Of a stretch of 64,000 nucleotides of DNA, positions 1 through 12,464 are shown piece by piece; within the stretch, counting starts at the first letter, position 1; every line of letters starts with the position of its first letter. Position numbers and translations under genes: made by a program. The DNA is taken from assembly GCA_037783545.1 (NCBI GenBank), contig JBBELK010000309.1, forward strand, positions 186,001-250,000. Reading direction: 5' to 3'. The stretch is from Henricia sp. BOLD:AAB3569 (taxonomy: Eukaryota; Echinodermata; Asteroidea; Spinulosida; Echinasteridae). Under the pieces are notes generated by a model. The model had not been told where the DNA came from. It searched no databases and worked only from the letters and a program-made list of their open reading frames with translations.

Positions 1-173
1 CCCTTCGTTCGTGCATCAAGCGCCTAGCAAGCATTGTTTTTAAAGCACCACTCAAAAACCACACAGCGCATCAGATTCTTGAAACTTGATGCATGTATGT
101 GCGACGAGTCCATCATGGCATCCCACAGCTTCATTCGATCTTTGTTAGCAGTCGCCTTTTTTTTATCTTTTAG

Positions 174-397
174 TGATCATTCCACGCATAGAGAACACCA
201 TCGCTTACATCACCACCGAGCTGGACGAAAGAGAGAGGGAAGAATTTTACCGTCTGAAGAAGATTCAGGAGAAGAAGAAAATCATTGTTGCCAAGAAGGA
301 GAAGATGATGCAGGAGCGTCGTGAGGCGGGGGAGAACTTCGATGGTGGTAATCTTATAGAAGATGGGGTGGATGAAGATTTACTCTTTGAAACATGA
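174..397 (+). CDS. Terminal coding exon of an unidentified convergent gene (charged coiled-coil C-terminus)
   Basis: A pyrimidine tract ending in TTTTAG at 168-173 is a good 3' splice site. From 174 one frame stays open for 73 full codons to TGA at 395-397. The peptide starts [20 protein letters not shown], is rich in Lys, Glu and Arg over about residues 15-55 ([11 protein letters not shown], then [14 protein letters not shown]), and ends acidic in [11 protein letters not shown]. This looks like a real coiled-coil tail, not chance coding. The exon enters with two bases of a split codon. I do not recognise the family and assign no function. Upstream exons lie left of position 1, and the gene runs towards GALNT2 tail to tail. 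A polyadenylation signal is not certain; AATAAA at 1736-1741 is one candidate. Confidence 0.6.
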
Positions 398-683
398 GCA
401 AGCAGTTTGGGGCCATCCATTAAGTAGATATGCACGAAATGCCGACTTTTTACGAGATGAAATTTTTTAGACGTCATCCATTTACTTTACATTGGCGTAC
501 AAATTGGCTGACACACCCCCCTGTGCGTACGTAGTTTAAAGATGGCCCCTTATGTAGGTATTAGGTGCTGTTGGATGTGTTTAAAATTGTAATTTGGAAA
601 TGTATAATCAAAGTATTTATATTATTACAAATATTTATCATTGCCACAAGATATTTGTCCTGTCTAAATCTTTAGACCATTAA

Positions 684-1327
684 AGGGACACACGGCTTTG
701 TTGGGCTATTTTGGGCTCAAAATAGACCCATACATGTACATTATTCTGAAGCGCTTTCCAGAGTAAATTAGATATATCCTGAAAAGACGCCGTCAAATTT
801 GGCCATTTTTGAGCATTTTTCATAAATTAAAGGTCACGTGACTTTTCGGAACCAGATTCTGGTTCCAAAAAGTCACGTGACCCTGTGAGTTAGTTGTATT
901 TCCAGCCGTAGAAACCAGTGCGAGCTGCTTTTGTTATTCGCAGTTGGTATTCTCCAATATGTACACAAGAATATGTTCATAAGAAGAGGATCTCTCAGAT
1001 TTTCATGTCTTCGCTTCGCGTTCGCGGCGATAACGTTGCGTCCGATGTGCTTCCTCGAGTCAGCGCTGACCTAAGGGATCAGGCAAGGTGTGATGATTCA
1101 GGGAAAACAAGGAATATCGAACGCCACCTTTATTTACAAACACATGATACATAATACATCGAAACGGCTGGTAAAGCCTATAGCCCAACATTCTCATTTG
1201 TTAATTTTAAACATTTCTAGTTAATTACGTGACATTTTGATAATTTTTTTTCACAACGACCATCGAAATATTATTGTAAAGGATGCTAGATTGCTACATT
1301 ATGTAAACAGTAAGCCGGTGTGTCCCT
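684..1327. mobile_element. TTAA-flanked non-autonomous DNA transposon, family 1 copy A
   Basis: Flanked by TTAA at 680-683 and 1328-1331. The ends are inverted repeats, AGGGACACACGGCTT on the left and the complement of AAGCCGGTGTGTCCCT on the right. An internal palindrome around 831-882 contains GGTCACGTGACTTTT and its inverse. A second copy with the same ends and palindrome is at 28756-29586. TTAA duplications are typical of piggyBac and Kolobok transposons; the superfamily is not settled. No coding capacity. Confidence 0.75.
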
Positions 1328-1892
1328 TTAAGGACTTCTTCCCTGTACATTTGCCATAGCTGGGACGCGGCCAGTGCCTAAACTACATGTACATGTTTTA
1401 TGTAATGATGCTGAGCCGTTGTATGTCATCACTTTGAACAATCTGCATGTTTATTGTAAGCTTGTTTGTACGAAAAGCGCGTTCTGGATGCGTAACGGCA
1501 CAAAACGCACAGTCCTTGCACTGGGAAAAAGCTGCGTCCCAGCTATGGCAGACGTGTACAGGGAAGGAGACCTCAGAATGGTCTCCACAGGGCAAAACAT
1601 TAGCAGAGCGGCATCTAATATTTTCACCGCTTGAGGGCGCTCTCTCGAAAAGTTCCAAATTGTATGGCTCGCAATCTATATTTAATATCAACATCATAAC
1701 AATGTTTTATGTTTGTTGCTTGTACAAATTTTGTCAATAAAGCAGAGATGAATGCTTTTTTCTACTTTGTAAAATCATGATAAAGAAGAACAATTTAAGA
1801 GGCAGCATAACATTTTAGGACGGAAAAGTGTATGAATATGGTTAAGAATACGGAAATGATAACGGTAACCGTTCAAGTTGATGCACACACTG

Positions 1893-2494
1893 AATAGACC
1901 GATCCAGTAAGCTCCGCCCATTTAGAAATTGCCTAGCAACATGTAACACATGTACAGTAAGGCACGTGTACAGTAGAGTTGCGTGGCCGCGCCCTGGTCA
2001 GCGCGTATTGAAACATGCTCACGCACACAGAAACTGCACGCTCGAAAGCAAAATGTGCACTTAAGTATCCGGTCGTGTGCGTGCACGTACATGTACAACA
2101 TGCCTGCAATACGCGTAACGCGCGCGATCAAAAAAACAAAAACATCTCGACACACATCTAGAATGCAGTGAATGCACAACATAGCAAAACGACAAGCTAA
2201 TATTGGTGAGTTTTTTCCGTTTACACAAAAACACATTTATGAAGGGAATAAAAGTAGGTTTGGATAGTCCGTTTTAATCCGATAATCCGTTTTAAACCGG
2301 CTAGGGTCCTCTGCGCTGATAAAAATGATGTTTATGGTGTTTTTGCGTCACTCGTGCTGCATTTCGCCGTAGCTCTGTGCACAAAATTTTGAGGACTCAG
2401 GTAACCAAAATGGAGATCCACTTTTTGGTTACATCAACCTGAGGCTGTGATTGGTAAATTCCAAAATGGGCGGAGCTTACTGGATCGGTCTATT
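1893..2494. mobile_element. MITE with 31-bp inverted ends, family 2 copy A
   Basis: Inverted ends are AATAGACCGATCCAGTAAGC continuing into TCCGCCCATTT, read inward from both sides and identical for about 31 bp. No transposase. A second, longer copy in inverted orientation occupies 16064-17626, where another transposon has jumped into it. Confidence 0.75.
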
Positions 2495-5400
2495 GGGTTT
2501 TGCATTGTGTGACTGTACATGTACGTTTATTTGCTAAATCTGCTCTGCACTCGGCTCCGTTTTTAGCTGATTTTCCTCGCTTTCACAGGGGCATGACTCA
2601 TTAAATTTGATCTGTGTTAACGGAGTATACATAAAAAAGAAACAATGTGCACAATTTATTCATCCATCACAGATAAATGCGAAAAATCTGCGTAACAGGT
2701 AGGCCTATCCGTTTTTATGCTATGCATATGAAGGCTGATAACTGTTATCACTGCATACATATAAAAACAACAGTTACGCCTTAATACAAGAAGCACATAA
2801 AGTCATGACGTACATGTACCCATGACGGTGCGAAACCTCCAATATAACAAGGTAAGCCTCCTGTTAAAAGTGGCCGTGGAGAACTTTGGTAATTGTCTTT
2901 ATGCTGGATTTCCACTGAGCGAATGTTTGGACCCAGGTGCCTGGGCTGCCTTCCAAACACGCGAACATTCGCCAACAACAGGTACCCGGCTTTCCATAGA
3001 CGAGTACACAAAAGCACTAAAACCAGTGGCGAACATTGGCAATGTTCGTGTAAGTGGAACACAGCCCTGATGTCACACTTTAGTAGTATGTTCCCCTTAC
3101 ATGGTACTGTACTCTATTGGTGCAGTGGTCACTCGCCTTTCCAAGATAGTGTTGCTACTACATCGTGTTTGTGTTATTAACAATCACCCTTTTAAATTTC
3201 TTGTTGTCGGCAAAACTGTAATACATGTACATTGTATTAATAAAATTGTCTGAGAGAACAAGATGACAATAAGCATGTGTTGTGTATGTACTTTAAACCA
3301 ACCTGTGGGCCAGGCCTACTATAAAATGCTTTAATATTGAAGGTGATGGGTTTGTGAACTTTTATATCTTGCCAATAACATACATCAGGCATGCAACTTT
3401 TCCTCCTTATTTTGTTTCATAATCTGTACCACTGAAAAAAAAGGGGAAAAAATGTACAAAGTTAGAGATTTTTGCATTTTCCTCTTTTTTTTGTAATAAC
3501 AGTTGCATGCCTTACACACGTAACAATTCTGGGCAGTTTGTTGCAGTCTGAAACCGATGCAATATTTTGGCCTTTGTGGTGTGCTTTGCACCTTGGAACC
3601 CTGCAAAAATCTAAAATACGTGTATATCAAAGATTGCAATACACTGAGTGAATTTGATGATCAAACTGTAATGGATACTGTACATTATCGTTGACAGTGA
3701 TCGTGGAAACCCGCGATACGATAAAGTAAAGTCAGGTTTCTGACTGAAAATGGCTTCCGATACCGGTCCTAAGTATTCTTGTTCGCCCCCAAGACTGCTT
3801 TACCAACCAATCAAAGATGTAGCTCACAGTGGCTAGTTGGTGGAAGGTTGTTTGCTATTGTCGCGGAAGTGTGGCAAAGGCAACTGGGAGGTTCAGAAGT
3901 AAACGATCATAAAAATGCCTTGATGCCCTAAAGAAATTCAGTCATGGAAGGCAATTATGCCATGATGTTCCCCTTGCGTAGTGGTCAGTAAGTTCATGAA
4001 CCGGCAGTAAAAATACTGGAGAAATTATTCAAGCAAAATTACCATTGATTTGGGGTAAGATTTTCCCCTCGGACCACAAAGGCAAAGACCTTACACCACT
4101 CAATCCCAGTATACGAAACAAAGTCATAGAAATGAAAAACAAAATGCTAATTTTTAATTTTTATTTTATTAATTGAAAAAATATTCTGAAACATTTTTTG
4201 AAACTTCAGGTACACACTTTACAGAACACACTCTCATTAAATTTGGAATCAACAGCAAAAAGTAAAAATCTATTTAGATTATAATTTGGAGGAGAGGGAA
4301 ACTCCCTTCTTAACTGAAAACCTAAACAACGAATATCATGCACCAAAATTATCATTAATAGAGTACTCGAGTGAAAATGTCAACCTACGTGTTGTTGGCA
4401 TGGTTACTGGGTCTACACTAAAAGCCAGTGAGTTATTTTCCTGCGCTTGGATTACAGATGTTTCCGATTACCAGCGAATGTTTAGACCCAATTACCATGG
4501 CAGCTGATGTCGCACTTCAGTAGTCTATGGAACCCATGACGATTTCGTACTTTCCCCACCATGCCCTTGGCGACAGAAGCAAATGATGGTGCAATTTCAG
4601 TTTAGCGGGTAACAATTACCTCCTATATACACCTCAATCCATAGTTCCGACCTGTCAATCAAGCCAAACCCACCGACCAATCACAACAGAGCTAGCAGAC
4701 AGCGCCCACAAAGTGCACTGCCTCACAACAACATTACACGATTTTCTGCCCCATACAGTTTGTACAGTGTTGTCTGCGATGATCCGGGTAAATTTTTGGT
4801 TTTAAGGCCGGTCATTTTGTTGTTCAAAAGGTACGAAAGCACGTATTTCATGATATGACATCCCTGTATTACTGGCCCTTTACTCAGTGTGTTCTAAGAT
4901 AACTGTCGACCCTGAGACATGAATACCTCTGAGTTTTCTCCAATGAATGTGCTTTCCGTTGAAAGTCCCATTGCTTTGAGCATTGTGTGTCACCATTTTG
5001 ACATAGCAACAATATCCAAGGGGTGGGGTTAACTGGGCAAAATCGGAACTATGCATTGTCAGATTCCATGAACAGTCATATCATCCCGGGTATATCATCA
5101 CAAATGGGCAAATACAAAATTGTGTACACACCATAAAAGGATAACCCATATCTCATGTGCATTTACTAAATTAACTGAGAGTCACTAATAAAGACAATCT
5201 GCTTTATAAAATCAGTGCCAAGACACCAAATGCATAATTAAATTTCGATGTGTTAAAATAATCGAAAGAATAGGCTAATTGAGTTTTAAAGCAGATTTGC
5301 TACACCTTTGACGGATGTATTCTTGTTGTAGTTGACTTGATTGAAGTCAATATATTTTGACTTATCGATATTTTACTGTAATTAGCTATCTGCTATTTAG

Positions 5401-6126
5401 TAATTTTGAAACCCAGAACGGCAAATGTATGATTTTGTAATTTTCAAATGGTCGGAAGAAACTATGTTTCGGTTTTGAGCATGTTGAATGCCTATGCATT
5501 CAACAAGAGAAGCTCTCATGATAAATACTGCACACCTGCAGATACTATAACTATAATTTGCATGTTTCAATGAAGAAATATTTAGTAAATATGTTCTACC
5601 ATTGCATTCGAGTTGAAAACAAAATCCTTTTAGTGTGCCATGTAAAATGAAGTGGGGCTATATGAATTTCTTTTCCAAATTTGTTCAGAAACTACTACAA
5701 TACAATACCGGTTTTAATAAAAGCCTGCAGTATAATTTGCAATGATTCAAAATGTAACTTGATAGGAAAAACTTGGCAATCACATGATTAATCTGCAAAT
5801 GATATGACGGGGCTTTAAAATGCCACCTTTCACTACACAGAACGAAGAGAAGTTACTTCCAAAATGCTGTTGCAGTTCACAGAAGTATCTTGGTATGTAA
5901 AATTATGCACATACTGTGCATGTCAATTCAATTTCATAAAAGATGGATTGAATAAAAATGTATGGTATATACAATGTACACCTACATGTCACATTACACT
6001 ACACTGCATGTATTCCTCATCACCACAAAAAAGGATGAGAATCACCATTTTTATATTTCTATTTATTACCTATCTATGATTGGATAAACAGGCTTCCGAG
6101 CTACAGTGAATATCACTTTTGTTTAT

Positions 6127-6339
6127 CCTGGCCGTCTAGATAGGCTTGTTTTGTCTACTTTCTCCTTCCACCCCCTACCGCCTTTCATCCCCGCCTCATC
6201 CCTCCTTCCCATAATCCTTACTTCTCCCCTTCCCTTCCAAAAACTGATCTATAAGTTCATTTTGTTTGTAATTGTTATTTTTGTATTTGTACATGCATCT
6301 TGTCTGTTATGGCCGAATAAATAATAATAATAATAATTA
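6127..6339 (+). mobile_element. LINE 3' end fragment with (ATA)n tail
   Basis: A pyrimidine-rich 3' UTR-like stretch ends in TGTTATGGCCGAATAAATAA followed by ATAATAATAAT. This is the usual look of a CR1/L2-group LINE 3' terminus with a microsatellite tail. No reverse transcriptase coding is present, so it is a 5'-truncated copy. Confidence 0.45.
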
Positions 6340-6953
6340 CCATCTGCATTGTACACGCAATTTCTGAGAATACACAGCACAAAAGCTGTTGCACAGACAG
6401 TAACCAAAGAAATTGAGTAATATACAGTGTAATTTCAATAAGTTCAAAAGTGGACGGTTTCGCAGTACCCCTTTTCCTTTTTTGTTAATTCCCATTGTAT
6501 ATCTTTAACAATAATTGCCCTTTGTTGCACTTTTCACAATCTTAAAAATCAAAAAGTGAAAATAACATCAGTTTTTACATGTACATGTACTATTTTTTTT
6601 ATGGAGCTACCAACAGTCTGGTTCCCTGAGGCCCTCATAGAAAAGTGCACTTGTCAACAAAAAAGTGACCTCAGAATTTATGTGTAAATACAAATAATTT
6701 TATCAAGAGGAACTGGTTTACATAGATCACGTAGCCATGTGAAGCCTTTTCTACACTAAAAACCACTGAACCGTTTTAGCCAAACGTCTCAATGATTAGA
6801 GCCAATTACAATGGCAGGCCTTGAAAACACCCATGGCACCACGGCAAATTGCCACCAGTGCCCTACGCTTTTGCGTGTTGCCCTTAAAAGTTCTAACACA
6901 AATTTTCCATTTCCGCATTTAGCTCAGGTGCCATTAATAAGAGAAAATTGCTA

Positions 6954-7151
6954 TGAATAAATGAAATTGTCATTTGTAAAGCGCAATTTCCAGTGAAAAA
7001 CTGTTCAGATGCGCTGAAGAAAGTTACTCCATGAAGCTTGACCTGAACAATGTTGTTTTTAGTTCAGTGCGGAAATGCAGGAGTTTATTGGCATTTATAC
7101 AATCGATGTCACATGAGAGCAGCTGGTTCCACAACCTTGGAGCGACACAGA
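6954..7151 (-). mobile_element. LINE 3' tail fragment, identical to 50551-50750
   Basis: About 189 bp from ATGAAATTGTCATTTG to GGAGCGACACA match 50562-50750 base for base as I read them. The sequence resembles, reading on the minus strand, the 3' part of the CR1-like LINE at 58745-60760 (shared GTTCCACAAC.TTGG and AATGCGCTTTAC-like words). It is therefore probably a LINE 3' fragment in minus orientation. Confidence 0.5.
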
Positions 7152-7713
7152 GAATGAGTTTCGAGGCCTGCAATGGCAATCAACACCAAATTAACAAATT
7201 TGGCTTCTTGGCTCTTCTTACTGTACACAACCAATTAATTTTCTGCAATGTAGGATGATGCAACCTCATCACACAGACCTTTAAAATTACTTCTGTACTT
7301 TGCAAGTGACAAACGACCAGAATTCATGAAACAATACCTGCAATCCCAGTTAAGTTTATAGTTGCTGTAAAATTGCATCTTTGACACTTCTTACCCACTA
7401 TTTTTTTCACAAAGCAATCTAGAGTGTTAGACACACAGCATATTTTAGATTTCACTTGATTTGGCTTAACATTTTCAGATTTGTTCTTATATATCCAACC
7501 AAAACAAATCACGCACTAATTTAAATGATTTTATAAATTAAAGAACAAAAATACACAAATGTCAGAAGGCAAATGAAAAAAACGTGTAAAAACTCACTAA
7601 AATGCAATTTAAATGAATAAAACAATACAAAAAAATGATTCATCAGGTTACTTTTCATTGAGGATAAATATTTTATAAATATTTAAAGTTTTTACTAGAG
7701 ATACTTTAAATAA

Positions 7714-7943
7714 GGGGCCGTCCAAAGTTGTCAACATTTTCACAGTTCTACAGAGCGTAGTATTTTTCAAGACTCCTCCCTCCCCCCTCCCCCTAAAATA
7801 CATGTACTTCTTAACATTTTTTGGTCACTACCATGAAATGTCAACATTTTACAGTGCATGTAAAGTTCTACGTGGCCCTCGACCCCTCCCACCCCCTTCC
7901 TAAGCTTTGTAGAACTGTGAAAATTACAACTTTGGACGGCCCC
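7714..7943. mobile_element. MITE with GGGGCCGTCCAAAGTTGT ends
   Basis: Both ends read inward as GGGGCCGTCCAAAGTTGT, followed by related words (TTTTCACAGTTCTACA) on each side, giving roughly 40-bp inverted repeats in a 230-bp element. No coding capacity. The target duplication is unclear. Confidence 0.75.
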
Positions 7944-8449
7944 AGAGTCAAACTTTGAACCTCATTACAAAGTAAATAACTCATTTTACTGTGAACAGCA
8001 ATTTATAATTTTCAATCGGTGCCAAGGCAACAATCAATCTTGGTATTTACAAATGATATTTGTGATTGTTTGTTCAATATAGTTAACAGAGAAATACATT
8101 TTAACATGTGGAACATAGGGTGATTTTTACTGGACAAGTAGCAAAATTGTGGGCTTTTGTGGTGTTTGCCATACTAGCCACAAAATAGTAGGTTTCATTC
8201 TATTTCAGAAGACCCTTTGCATTTTGGTGCACGATATGTGACAAGGGGTACTTCCTCCATTTCCGATATGTCTGAAACATACAATATTTTAAAGGCATTC
8301 TTTGCAGGTTTTAAGGAGATGGGGGGGGGGGGGATTGGCTGGCTGGTAGGTTAACAAAAGGGAAGGTTGTGTTTAATGACCATATGATATGCAACACACA
8401 AAATTGCATGGGATGCAAAGGGAGACTCCAGAGGTAGTATACCTTGGGG

Positions 8450-8493
8450 TAGCCCCGCGAGCAGTGCTTCCCGAAGCACTGCTCGCGGGGCTA
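8450..8493. mobile_element. 44-bp palindromic insertion with 9-bp target duplication
   Basis: Two 21-nt arms, starting TAGCCCCGCGAGCAGTGCTT and its exact complement, are separated by only 2 nt (CC). The direct repeat ACCTTGGGG is at 8441-8449 and again at 8494-8502. The TAGCCC end and the 9-bp duplication match the large foldback element at 47416-48408. It looks like a minimal foldback transposon. It could instead be a repair product. Confidence 0.7.
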
Positions 8494-8535
8494 ACCTTGG
8501 GGCTATTTCTCTGTCAGCCCATTGCTTGCAAACAG

Positions 8536-8780
8536 CCGGTTTACATTGTGTCACTGGGCTAGAAATAGCTACTATTATGCAGGGTATGCAATTGAATGGG
8601 GCTTGGCTGGGGTCCCAGATTTCCCAGGGTCAACCTGACTGGGGAGTGAAATAGCTGGTTTACATTGTGTCACTGGGCCAGAAGTAGGATTATCAATAGC
8701 TTCTATTATGCAGGGTACAGGAATGGGGCTTGGCTAGAGGCACAGACTTCCCAGGGTCCGGTCGGCCCAACTGGTGAGTG
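8536..8780. repeat. Tandem duplication of about 120 bp, two copies
   Basis: Copy 1 (about 8536-8647) and copy 2 (about 8655-8780) share GGTTTACATTGTGTCACTGG, TATTATGCAGGGTA, AATGGGGCTTGGCT and TTCCCAGGGTC in the same order with small indels. It lies just downstream of the 44-bp palindrome. Confidence 0.7.
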
Positions 8781-9660
8781 ATCTCAAGATTAAAGGCGAC
8801 TATACAAGTTCCAACAGGAGGTTTAATTGAGGATTACATATTTTGAGCAAACTTGACCCAAACATGTTTTAATAATTTTAAAATTGCAAAATGTGCCTTC
8901 TGGAAAGCACCCGTTGGTATGTCACACGATTAAGGGCAGTATGGGCAAATCCCGTGCACCAAATATCTTTGCACCAGCAGTCATGCTGGTTAAGGTTTTT
9001 TTATCGGGTGACAATGAAAAGAGAAAGTGCCTACCCACCAAGTTGGATGCTCATGCAAAGGGTTTACAACTAATTCACATATATCTGACCAATTATCCCA
9101 ATGACTGATATTTCAACATAGTTTGTATTAAAATGAATCTGAACCATCATAATCTGAACCACTGCCAGAACTCCAGCCAGATTGTGTATTATATTTTGAA
9201 ATATTCCTAAAATAACAGATTAAATACTATTAAAACCATTTATAAATGTGCTATACACAGTACTGTTTAAATCAGTATATATATGTAATATCTACATGTG
9301 TTAAAGTAAATCAATTTGGAAATTTTAATTATTCAAAAAAACATTTGGTCTGTTATAATAAAGGTTTTTTTATTTTTATTTTTAATTGAAGATTATCACC
9401 TGTTTTGTAAATAATGTGTACTTTCTCCTAGAAATTGTTGGCCAAATTTCAGCAACATTAGCCCATAGTGATAAATCAAGTCCACCATGCCCAATGCTTA
9501 CATGTATAAGCACAAAAAAAAACCTTATCAGGTTCCAAGGAAATCCTCATGTGATAGAAAAATGTTCTGAAGTCAAACTACCTTTAATGAACTGCAAGGT
9601 AATCTTTTGTGTGTTGCGACTGGATTTTTATCATCACTTGACTTGTCATACAATACATGT

Positions 9661-9797
9661 AGACCTGAAACATAATGACGTCATACATGTAGTTTGCTTA
9701 CAATACATGCGCGCAAATCTATGGGGACCAGATAGCATATAAAACCATAGTAAAGCATGCTTGTAAACAAATTGTGACGTCATTGTGTTTCAGGTCT
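9661..9797. mobile_element. Small MITE with AGACCTGAAACA ends
   Basis: Inverted ends AGACCTGAAACATAATGACG/TCA and TGACGTCATTGTGTTTCAGG/TCT enclose about 90 bp of unique DNA. No coding capacity. Confidence 0.65.
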
Positions 9798-10627
9798 ATT
9801 GTGCTGGACTTCTGATGGGCTCAACAACTGCTCTGGTTTTGCCCTTCTGTGTTGAAATCTGAACGTATTATGATTGCCAGATATTAGGTTTTGAAGTATG
9901 GCAGACACATTAGGAGGGCACTCTTTGGTTTGGGCAACAGTTGCATCAAGTGTGAAATCAGGCTAGTGTTGCAGTGAGGCAAAACATGTTTCAGATATTA
10001 ATCTAGAGAAATTCATTTCTTTCGAAATTTCTCCAGAAATCAGTTAATGGACAGTATGTATATTTATGAAATATTTGACTTCACACTTGAGCCAATGCAC
10101 TGCAAATTTGCCAATTCCATGTTTAAAGATACCAAAATTATAGGATTGGAAAACTGTTACAAACGGCATTCAATCCATATAAAACCCAAACTGCATACAT
10201 GTACATGTAAGTTACCTCAAATCAGTACCTCATTTACGTTCCGAGAAAATGCTCCATGCTTGCAAGAAACTGTATGAAGCTACGTACCGTACACACTAAT
10301 TAGTTTGGCTCCCAGGCTATACTGCATGGAAAATGGAGCCATAATTCCACGGTAATAACAGGCCTATATAGTTTCGTTCAAATGAGGGTATCCTGCATAT
10401 AAATTCATCACCAAGTTTTGATTTCCCTTAAAAAGATATTATCTCATCAAGTTGAAATTTTTGCATGCAATGGACAGTTGGGACCACTTTCATTTGAGTA
10501 AGGTTTTCCCAGCCAAATGGTTGATTTGGAATATTGCAATTCGTGTATACCGACTTTAATTCGCAACCATCAAACTTCCAGTGTTTAAAAGTCAGCTGTA
10601 TGCAAGGTGATGTACATGTACATGTAG

Positions 10628-10817
10628 CTACAATCCTGGACAAAATAGTTGGGACAGTTGAAGTGTGTACCGTACCTCTGCTCCCCCGTTTAATGTTGCC
10701 GCCGACTGCTGCGGATTTCGATGGCACGCACCGCAGCGACCCAACATTGCGCGGGGGACTCACGGTTGCATGGGGCATAGCCAAGAGTGTCCCAAGCTAT
10801 TTTGTCCAAGATTGTAG
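10628..10817. mobile_element. Mariner-like MITE
   Basis: Ends CTACAATCCTGGACAAAATA and the complement of TATTTTGTCCAAGATTGTAG form about 30-bp inverted repeats, beside TA dinucleotides. The motif TTGGACAAAATA is common at Tc1/mariner ends. The 190-bp centre is more GC-rich and non-coding. Confidence 0.65.
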
Positions 10818-11066
10818 CACTATAAGTCACTGAGCTATTCCCCTGCAATTTTGTATTGTACGTATTTGCCCTCTGGTCAGGGTTTAGAACTATCGCCTCA
10901 GCAACTTATGTCACACCATCCTCCATGGTCACACTTTGGCTCTATATATGTTTGAGTTTTAAAAAGCAAATCTGCTGTGCACACGCAACATTTACAAAGC
11001 TGCTGAGAAGATAAATTGTTGATGGTTACAAATCAAAGACTCATTATTATAAAGAACTCCGTTTAA

Positions 11067-11421
11067 AGGAGCGCGTCCAGATCACATTTTTGAGCCCCCA
11101 TTTTTCCCATGGATGTTGAGATTTTGATACCACGTTTTCATTTGTCAAATTTTTCTCATTACCATTCTGAAATTTCGCGTTCGCAATCCATGTATTTTCA
11201 AGGATATTGTAAAAAAAAAACACTGATGTTTTGTAAACTAATTTATCCATTCCACAAAGTACTGCAGTGATTACACAAACCTTTTTGCTTCCACATCCTA
11301 TTGGAGATGGCAAATTTCTTGTTTTCTTTCCATAGATATTATTTTGGGGAGGTGTTTTAGTTTTATTTGATTGTTAGGTTAGAACAAAATTCATTTTCTG
11401 GAAAAATCTAAACAGGCTCCT
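11067..11421. mobile_element. TTAA-flanked MITE, family 3 copy A
   Basis: Flanked by TTAA at 11063-11066 and 11422-11425. Ends read AGGAGCG inward from the left and AGGAGCC from the right. A relative in inverse orientation lies at 44077-44404, sharing CCCATGG and ATCTCAACA-type words. Confidence 0.65.
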
Positions 11422-12290
11422 TTAATTGTGATAAATGAAACAAAAACGTTCTATTGTGAGTCTTACAAGTTTTCTCCTTGGGAAAAACGAGAAAAACATT
11501 TCAACAGCTGATATAACAATTTGAAAAAAATGGCTTCGCCATTTTATCTTAACTATCACTTCATTAAGTACTCTGATTTTCAATCAGCTACATGCATTTT
11601 AACAATTAAAACAAGCAGTATATTTGGAATATTTCCAGCCCAAGTTCGACAATGGCAATGGCAATACAACTACATGTAAAAACTCCACTAAAAAAATCAC
11701 ATGGCTGAATTTAACTGTAGCTTTAGGTCGTATTGAGACTTAAAACCAAATTTCCGAATGGAGCTGTGTATTTCATGGCACGAATTTAGCGCACGCGCGC
11801 ACTGCTGACGAGCCTGTGCCTTTAACCAGTTTACGCCGGGATTATTTCAAACATTGCATATTTGGCAGGACAACCAGTTCTATTATGACCCAGTGAAAAA
11901 GAGGGGTCAATTTTACAAAGACTTGCGGCAAGCCGAAAGTGCTCAAATCCATCACAGCTCACCGAACCCTTCAAAAGTCTACGAAGAGTTTTATAATCGT
12001 CTTCCACAAGAAGAGGACAGAATCGCAAGTTGAGGACAGAAGTTGTGGTAATAATGAACAGGGTCATGAAACTATGTGGTTTTATATGGAACATGTAAAT
12101 CATTCATAAATGCACAATAAACCTATGATAACTTGGAAGCAACTGTTCTGAGTTCTGACTGACCTTAAAATTGATGAAGCCCAGAGCCAAAGCCTCAAGT
12201 CATAGCCAATCATTTCTTTAACCGGAAGTCTCTACCCAGAAGACAAAGCCAAAGCCTGAAGCCAGTCATTTGGAAAAGTGACACCACAAG

Positions 12291-12381
12291 CACTATGAGC
12301 AACTAACAATAGAAATTGGGCACAAACCATTGTTATTAACAATGGTGTGTGACCAATTTCCATTGTTAGTTGCTCATAGTG
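12291..12381. mobile_element. Palindromic 90-bp MITE, copy 1 of 4
   Basis: A snap-back sequence: CACTATGAGCAACTAACAAT at the left is mirrored by ATTGTTAGTTGCTCATAGTG at the right, with a few-nucleotide centre in ATTGTTATTAACAATGG. Other copies are at 45815-45903, 62823-62899 and 63413-63502. This copy lies about 90 bp downstream of the GALNT2 stop codon and may be inside its 3' UTR. Confidence 0.8.
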
Positions 12382-12464
12382 AAGGCTGAGAATATCCCAA
12401 CTTTAAAAACAATTCCACCTAATTAACACACAGACATGCTTTATAAACCTTATAGGGGCTATTG

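Larger units (their letters stand above)
398..12464. other. Intergenic region between two convergent genes
   Basis: About 12 kb with no convincing coding exon on either strand. It must hold the 3' UTRs of both flanking genes, but I could not fix their ends. It is rich in small transposable elements, listed separately (684-1327, 1893-2494, 6127-6339, 6954-7151, 7714-7943, 8450-8493, 8536-8780, 9661-9797, 10628-10817, 11067-11421, 12291-12381). A dispersed repeat with the phrases CTACACTAAAA and CCAATTAC.ATGGCA occurs near 4410-4530, 6755-6830 and again at 62640-62760. The blocks 3240-4400, 5060-6100 and 9100-9650 show nothing I can name. Confidence 0.6.

Noticed and set aside
11831-12103. 90-codon minus-strand frame just downstream of the GALNT2 stop
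   Set aside because: It could be in the 3' UTR. No acceptor or family resemblance was seen, and GALNT2 is complete at 12465.
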